Assembly (NCBI GenBank): GCA_018340805.1
Contig: JACMZG010001911.1
Span: 55,831,073-55,895,072, forward strand
DNA: 64,000 nt
DNA from: Microvelia longipes
Taxonomy: Eukaryota > Arthropoda > Insecta > Hemiptera > Veliidae
Direction of reading: 5' to 3'
The translations under genes and the position numbers were made by a program. The notes beneath the pieces were generated by a model. The model saw nothing but the letters and a program-made list of their open reading frames with translations. It did not search any database and was not told the origin of the DNA. Of the stretch, positions 58,170-64,000 are shown in pieces. The stretch's first letter is position 1, and the number at the start of each line of letters is the position of its first letter.

Positions 58170-58795
58170 AGCAATATGACTCTACAGATAGAAGTAATTA
58201 GAAAGTTTCAAACTATATTCATTCAAGGACTATATTTAAAACTACTCTACAGTAGAATGACAGTTTCAAACTTGTCATTCAAGGACTATATTCAAAACTA
58301 CTCTACAGTAGAATGACAGTTACAAACTACTCATTTAAGGACTATATTCAAAACTACTTTACAGTAGAATGACAGTTTCAAACTAGTTATTCAAGGACTA
58401 TATTCAAAACTACTCTACAGTAGAATGACAGTTACAAACCTAGTCATTCAACTATATCAAAACTACTCTACAGTAGAATGACAGTTACAAACTACTCATT
58501 TAAGGTTTATATTCAAAACTACTCTACAGTACAATGACAGTTTCAAACTAGTCATTCAAGGACTATATTCAAAACTACTCTACAGTAGAATGACAGTTAC
58601 AAACTAGTCATTCAAGGACTATACTCAAAACTACTCTACAGTAGAATGACAGTTACAAACTACTCATTTAAGGACTTATTCAAAACTACCTACAGGTTAC
58701 AAACGTCATTTAAGGACAATATTCAAAACTACTCTACAGTAGAATGACATTTTCAAACTAGTCACTCAAGGACTATATTCAAAACTGCTCTGATG
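58170..58795. repeat. Minisatellite, about 57-bp unit, about 11 copies
   Basis: The unit is AAACTACTCTACAGTAGAAT, GACAGTTTCAAACTAGTCAT, TCAAGGACTATATTC. Units alternate between ACTAGTCATTCAAGG and ACTACTCATTTAAGG versions in part. The unit near 58680-58710 is heavily deleted. CTAC-TCTACA-GTAG makes a short stem in each unit. Confidence 0.95.
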
Positions 58796-60198
58796 AAATA
58801 AATAAAAATATATGATGATCAATATTGCCATATGTTAGTTATAGTGAAACATTCAACCCTCCAACAGAATTTCTTTTCTACTACGATGATGTAAAAACCT
58901 TATTTATATCCTCTAAAGGAAAAAGGGTAATACTTGTAAGATATTTCATAGTAAATGGAATATAACGGGTAGTATTTAGGTAGCAGAAGCACTTGTGCAC
59001 GTTTTTGTAACTTGATTATGAAATTCTTTGACTCTTATGGTAATAGACTAGACGTGGGTCCTTTTAACTTTTCTTCTTATCTGCCATTACACCTTGCTTC
59101 TTTCTCTCCTATTCAGAACCTTTTTCTCAAAATATTTTATTCTTGGTTAAGAGTCTCGCTTATCTATTCTTGACATCTCTTTTTTACTGCCTTTATACGG
59201 TACTTAACACCCCCAAAACCCGCCTCTTAAGAACTCATCTGCATATTTATGTTCCCTTCCTTTTATATAAAAGCATCTCTCCTTTATATATATAATATTA
59301 AGAGAAAAAAGTGAGATAGACGAACTCATTTACATTGTAAATTATCAATTTAAGTCACTATCTAACTCATTTTAACCTCTTCTTTTCCCCTTAAAGAAGT
59401 AAACATATTATATAGCTTAATTGAAAATGGCAAAGTACACCTACAAATAACCTTCATTTTCTTAACATAGAATTTTCTCAAGGACTTAATTTAATGTCAA
59501 TGACGGCCATTATTACCATGGAATGTTGTTTAAGAAGTAATTAAAGGACGACAATGCTGCTTCTTTAAAGCCTTTTAATTAAGATTAAAATGGTTTAGAC
59601 CTGGATCCATTGCAAAAAACATGTAATTAAACAGCTATAGCTCCTTACATAACAATGTAATTATTTACATTGTCTTATGTGTGGTGGTCTTTTATAGTAT
59701 ATAACGTATGTAAAGTAGGCAGCTCTAGAGTATGAAACTGTCATAGTCCAAGAGCTAAAAGCAAAAGACGTGATCGTCGAGCCCAAAAGGTTAAACCCGC
59801 TATACTGACTTATATTAGCCCCCTGATAGAGGGGGCCAAAATATTTCCCTGATTTCCCTATTTCAGAGAGTTCCCTTCAAAGTTCCGGAGCGGCCCAAAA
59901 TATTTTTTGGCCAAATAATAGTGTTTCTAATGGTTTTATCAAAAAAGTAAAAAGGACACTTTTTTAAGTTGATTACATTTGTAATCGTATTTATGTAAAT
60001 GTCTTCATTACACTTTATAATTAAAGGAATTATTAAAGAAATGTAGTATTAATAATACTAAATCTTAAGAAAAATTCGTTATCAACAGTAAACAATAATT
60101 AATTTATCTTTCGGGCGTTACATTTCAGACCAACTTTAAATCCTAAAGGGAAAATATGGTCTTAGATTTTCGAAAATCGTCTATACTTTTAGTTGTTT
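58796..60198. other. Unassigned stretch
   Basis: No coding ORF. 59690-59910 is less AT-rich (GATCGTCGAGCCCAAAAGG, TAGAGGGGGCC) but shows no motif. Confidence 0.4.
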
Positions 60199-60299
60199 AG
60201 TTATCCCTCTCTTCTCTAGTTATACCCTAGTTATCCCTCTCTTCTCTAGTTATAACCTAGTTATCCCTCTCTTCTCTAGTTATACCCTAGTTATCCCCC
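60199..60299. repeat. 31-bp minisatellite
   Basis: GTTATCCCTCTCTTCTCTAG followed by TTATACCCTAG, about three copies, one with TATAACC. Confidence 0.92.
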
Positions 60300-60543
60300 G
60301 TTAATTTTTTTTAATCGTATTTTACAAATATGTAGTACTTTGTAGATCGTATATTTTTATTAAAATTCAGTTTAATTTAATAATGTTAAATCAATTAACA
60401 GAGAATCAATAAACAAATTAATTTTGTTTATTAAGTTTATCACTAAATTCGTCATTGTTGAATGACGAACTTCCCAAGTGTTGAATCGTTACGTCTTCCC
60501 AACAATTATTTTGTTTGAGATTATTATCAGATTGGGTTTTGAG

Positions 60544-60855
60544 TCAAGCAGAAAGGTAAAACTGATGTGTAAAGAAAACTGGATGTTTGCAAGAACTGAG
60601 TGTGTTGAGGAATAAGTTTACTATAGTTTTTCTCTTCATCGCATCAGAGCGGCATTGAGACGCCAAAGATCTGCAAGGACATGAAGGAGGTATATAAAAT
60701 GAAGTGTTGTTGAAGTTATACACCCGGGGGCATAAAGGAGTAGAAAACCTTACAGGGCAAAGGTTTTTATGACGGCCAAACCCTCCAGTAACAACTTTTA
60801 TACAAGGGTCTTCAGGGACGTCAGAAATCGGACAAATATCATGGGGATTCAACAC
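60544..60855 (-). CDS. Candidate cysteine-rich exon, about 100 codons, unrecognised
   Basis: The minus-strand frame opens after a TAA at about 60867 and has no ATG at its start (the first listed codon is GTG), so it would be an internal exon. It codes for eight cysteines in about 90 residues, including DICPISDVPEDPC near the N end and IPPSCPCRSLASQC near residue 55-68, plus NNTS (a possible N-glycosylation site). Residue use is mixed and coding-like. The CxC cysteine spacing recalls secreted cystine-knot cytokine-like domains, but no family was identified. A GTAAAC after ACTATA (about 60620) could be a donor. A strong acceptor was not seen. Chance or decayed-gene origin remains possible. Confidence 0.33.
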   Translation of the reverse strand: MLNPHDICPISDVPEDPCIKVVTGGFGRHKNLCPVRFSTPLCPRVYNFNNTSFYIPPSCPCRSLASQCRSDAMKRKTIVNLFLNTLSSCKHPVFFTHQFYLSA

Positions 60856-61609
60856 TAACCGGAATCCTTATCGGTTCGAACATAATCTTGTATCTGTCCT
60901 TAACCACATGGAACACAATGAAATTTATAACCTTCACTCAAAAGGACACTGCTACTTTTTTTTTCTTTATCAGCTTTTTTTTTGTACGTTTTCCTTACTC
61001 AAAAGATCTTTGAAATTAAATTAGTTCATTTTCAAAAAAGAAAATAAAAAAAGGCAAGTACAATAAAACTCCTCACATAGATCGAATCGTAAGTTTTCTT
61101 TCAGATTCAATTGAATATCAATGATCACATAAATATATCAATTTTCACTCGTTATAGTCTTGTTGAAATTTATTATTCAAAGTGAAACTATATACATTCA
61201 GAATCTACGTTACATACGAGTGATACGATTAAAAGGACAGAAGTTAAGGATCTCTGAATCTATAAGATTATAAATTTAGAGTCTTAGCCAGTCTCGAATC
61301 TTAAGTGGACCAAACATTGGTTCAGAGGAGGTTAATTGGTTATACTTCAGGCTGTGCAACCCGTTTATTTATTCTTATTCCCTAAAATTTGTCCTTAGAG
61401 GCTTGTAGTTTTATACACAAGCTGAGTGAGGCCTGTAAACCCCAGTCTAGCACCTTTCGATTTTCGATATCATGTTAGTATTTCACTTTTTACTCTTAAT
61501 TAAAAAAGTTTAACTACGCAGGACGCATTGCGGCTATAGTTTGTGGTGTAATTATTAATGCACCAAGGGAGTAAATAATGCAATTATTGCCCCAAGCAGT
61601 AAGCTCGTG
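60856..61609. other. AT-rich stretch with no recognised feature
   Basis: No ORF or repeat boundary recognised. If 60544-60855 is an exon, this would be its upstream intron or flank. Confidence 0.4.
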
Positions 61610-62010
61610 AAACTGGCAGTACACACCATTATTTGCACTACTTTAAAGATTGTTTAGTGATATTTAAAGGTTTTAGTGCATTTCCTTTAAAAAAATACAG
61701 AAGAACTAAGTTACGAATAATCCTTGATAATTGCCCAAGTTTTAATGCATAAACCGGAACCTTAAGCAAAAAATGAATTGTTGACCACGGAAACACGTAT
61801 TCCAAAGGTAATTCGCCCGACATGCGGACCCCCGCGCCTGAATTATTTAGTAATTATAAAAAATAAAACGCTGTAAAATTATCGTCCCTACTAGGATTCA
61901 AACCCAGGAGTTCTGGCTTAGAGAACTCTGAGTGCTCGAATTGACTTCGGATCATTTTAAATTAACTCACAGGCTCAAAAAACATCGGAAACGACTGCCC
62001 ACTTGAAATA
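61610..62010 (-). mobile_element. SINE-like composite: tRNA-like head plus CCGGAACC body
   Basis: On the minus strand TTTTTTGAGCCTGTGAGTT (about 61970-61985) is followed by a tRNA-like part. GAGTTCT and AGAACTC (61905-61930) form a 7-bp stem with a 7-base loop like an anticodon arm, and GGGTTTGAATCC (about 61891-61903) resembles a B box. Then comes the body GGCGCGGGGGTCCGCATGTC, ACGTGTTTCCGTGG, TTGCTTAAGGTTCCGG and GTGCAAATAATGGTG. The same order occurs on the plus strand at 63300-63650. Assignment as SINE is inferred from the B box and the repeat order. Confidence 0.55.
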
Positions 62011-62698
62011 TGTTGTTCACCACATTTTTGTAGGTCTAGAACTAACCTATTATTTTGTTCACTCAAATAAGTAGTGCCTAGGAATAAGTGTTTTAATATT
62101 TTAGACATAGGTATAAGTTTCAATTAATCTTAAGCGTAGCACTTATTTTTTAAAGAAAATAATTGCGTTGTAATCATAGAACCCCCTGCGGTTCATATTT
62201 TCAAATAAAAGTTGATAATAGTAAGCCAAGAAATTGATAGAACTATCTCTGCATATTGTGTTAATGAAGGTTCCATCGGAAGGGCTAAAAGTTTGTTTAG
62301 CAGCATCTGTCTTGGTCTACCTGAAATCTTTTCCAAACCCTAAGGGTTCTAAATAAGATTTACATAAACACAGAACAGGCGGAACTAGCTGACCCTAACG
62401 TTTATTCCCAGCCTTTTTCTCTCCTGGTGTATTCTGTAATTTAAATATTGAAATCAAAGAAAACACAGCATTAACTTAAGAACCAAAGAAAAGTAATTTA
62501 CGCTCAGAACAATTTAAGCCAAATATAAGCACGTAGAAACCATAGATACATGAGTCCAGAAGGACAAACAGGCGGAAATTTATAGAATAAAATTAATACT
62601 TTTAGCGAATTTCCTTCCTTCGTCATGGCGTAAGTCGAACCTCGGACCACGACAGGAATCTGTTTCACAGTCCTTTATGACGAAAAAATACGTTTCGT
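62011..62698. other. Unassigned stretch
   Basis: No ORF, RNA gene or repeat was recognised. Confidence 0.4.
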
Positions 62699-63006
<308 letters not shown>

Positions 63007-63038
63007 TGTGTGGTTTGTTTGTGCATATGTGTGCTAAA

Positions 63039-63330
63039 CCAGTCCTAAGTCGATATCGCCACTATAAATGACGAAAAAACCATGGTGAATCACCGGTAAC
63101 CAAAATTTTGGTCGGTAAAAATTAAATTTCAAGTAGGGTGTCGTTTTCTATGTATTTTTGGGCGCTGAATCGAATAAATCCAGTCCGAAGTCGATACGGC
63201 CACTCTAAGTGACCAAAAATTAAAAAAAAGACTGTGGTCAATACCAGAAAACCTAAAATATGGCCACTGAACACATTTTAAGTGGGTACTCGATTTCCAT
63301 GTTTTTTGTGCCTGTGAGTTGAATGAGAGT
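63039..63330 (+). repeat. Imperfect tandem repeat, about 145-bp unit, two copies
   Basis: CAGTCCTAAGTCGATATCGCC and CACTATAAATGACGAAAAA (from 63039; first 20 bases of each given) recur as CAGTCCGAAGTCGATACGGC and CACTCTAAGTGACCAAAAA (from 63181). TTTCAAGTAGGGTGTCG and TTTTAAGTGGGTACTCG are also matched, followed by a TTTCCATG or TTTCTATG and a TTTTTGGGCGCTGA or TTTTTGTGCCTGTGA end. A third start, GGACCGGGATCGATAC, follows at 63331. The repeat forms the head region of the SINE-like composite that follows. Confidence 0.65.
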
Positions 63331-63873
63331 GGACCGGGATCGATACAAGCTTTCAAAGCCAGGGAACCTGGGTTTGAATCCTAGTAGGGCCAATAATTTT
63401 ATTATTTTATTATATAAGTTTATAACTACAAAATAATTCTGGCCCGGTGGTCCGCATGTCGGGCGAATTTCTTTTGGGACGTGTGTTTCCATGCTTACCA
63501 ACCCATTTCTTGCTTAAGGTTGTCCAGTTTTTTGCTTTAGAACCTAAGCAGTTACTCAATTGTCAAGCACTGCTCGTAACTCATTTTGTCTATGTTTTAA
63601 GTATAAATAGTAACTAAGCTTTAAACTATTGCAAATAATAGTGAGCATGGCCAATTTTAGAGGCATAGTTTTGTACATCCAATTGGATAATTATGCGCAC
63701 TTTCTTTGAAAAATACAGACAAAATGAGTTACGAGAAGTGCTTGACAATTGAGTAACTGGTTAGGTTGTAAAGCATGAACCGGAACCTTAAGCAAGAAAA
63801 GTAATGTTATGCACGGAAACACGCATCCTAAAGGAAATTTGTCCGACATGCGGACCACCGCGCCAGAATTTTA
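63331..63873 (+). mobile_element. SINE-like composite with an inverted pair of CCGGAACC bodies
   Basis: CCTGGGTTTGAATCCTAGTA (about 63369, B-box-like) is followed by the body in plus orientation (63433-63600: TCTGGCCCGGTGGTCCGCAT, GTGTGTTTCCATGC, TTGCTTAAGG, GAGTAACT-complement). After a loop of about 115 bases the same body lies in minus orientation (63715-63873: GAGTAACTGG, CATGAACCGGAACCTTAAGC, ACGGAAACACGC, GACATGCGGACCACCGCGCC). The whole 63433-63873 thus forms a large foldback with ends ATTCTGGC and GCCAGAAT. Confidence 0.6.
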
Positions 63874-64000
63874 TTATTAAGTTTAATTTCACAATTTATA
63901 CTTATCTGAAAACTGTTTATAAATTAGGAAGAAAGGATGTTTTAAATAAAAATAACAGAGATTAAAACCAATAAAATGATGTTTCAACCTTATGGGCCTT
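63874..64000. other. Window end, nothing recognised
   Basis: AT-rich sequence with no ORF or repeat seen. Confidence 0.4.

Overview
The window reads as non-coding nuclear DNA from an animal, most likely an arthropod or another invertebrate. It is strongly AT-rich, has long CA and AT microsatellites, many short tandem arrays, tRNA-derived SINE pieces and terminal-inverted-repeat (TIR) elements, and carries a decayed non-LTR retrotransposon with an animal-type RNase H domain. There is no operon-like gene packing, ribosome-binding-site pattern, rRNA or intact tRNA. The species cannot be told from the sequence alone. No convincing intact protein-coding gene was found; nearly all long ORFs are microsatellite, minisatellite or AT-rich artefacts. 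Three or four short ORFs (53.0, 50.7, 55.1 and 60.7 kb) have coding-like composition and are listed as low-confidence exon candidates.

The main organising feature is one repeat family, called here the GCTTCGCTCG family. It recurs in both orientations at about 1.4, 3.9, 14.5, 22.7, 30.2, 31.9-32.7, 38.8, 39.5, 41.8, 43.9, 46.2, 48.8, 49.5 and 51.4 kb. Its blocks are always in the same order: a 5' block with the core ATCGGGTACGGGGTACCTCGG, one or two GCTTCGCTCG motifs, a middle that holds a microsatellite or minisatellite, a block with GTTTCGG and GCAAACA, and a 3' terminal hairpin beginning ACTTTTCC and ending GAAAAGT. This resembles the layout of non-autonomous Helentron (DINE-1/HINE) elements, but the assignment is inference.

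Region by region. 0-11 kb: a hAT-like non-autonomous element (29-845), CA/AT tracts, a hammerhead-like motif (4.7 kb), a TIR element (6.9-7.4 kb), a perfect 76-bp palindrome (7.5 kb), GTA-type arrays (8.8-9.7 kb) and the first of three copies of a MITE with about 30-bp TIRs and 8-bp target duplications (10.3 kb). 11-21 kb: SINE relics, an AT-rich array (15.7-16.3 kb), a second MITE copy tangled with an inverted pair (17.0-17.5 kb), and the LINE remnant (19.6-20.6 kb). 21-33 kb: several arrays, hairpins, a 942-bp TIR element (28.4-29.4 kb), another hammerhead-like motif (28.1 kb) and a long minus-strand copy of the main family (31.9-32.7 kb). 33-41 kb: two large minisatellites (34.7-35.6 and 36.3-36.9 kb) and the third MITE copy (39.6-40.1 kb). 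41-50 kb: a palindromic element with about 420-bp arms, the fullest copy of the main family (43.9-44.8 kb), a Penelope-like hammerhead motif (43.7 kb), and small TIR elements. 50-64 kb: more arrays, including a higher-order array built on a 21-bp unit (56.6-57.1 kb), a near-perfect 288-bp hairpin (57.7-58.0 kb), a cysteine-rich ORF (60.5-60.9 kb) and SINE-like composites (61.6-63.9 kb).

There is no evident gene pathway here. The biology is that of a transposon- and satellite-rich intergenic or intronic region. The interest lies in repeated structural designs: terminal hairpins, long foldbacks and tandem arrays carried inside mobile elements.
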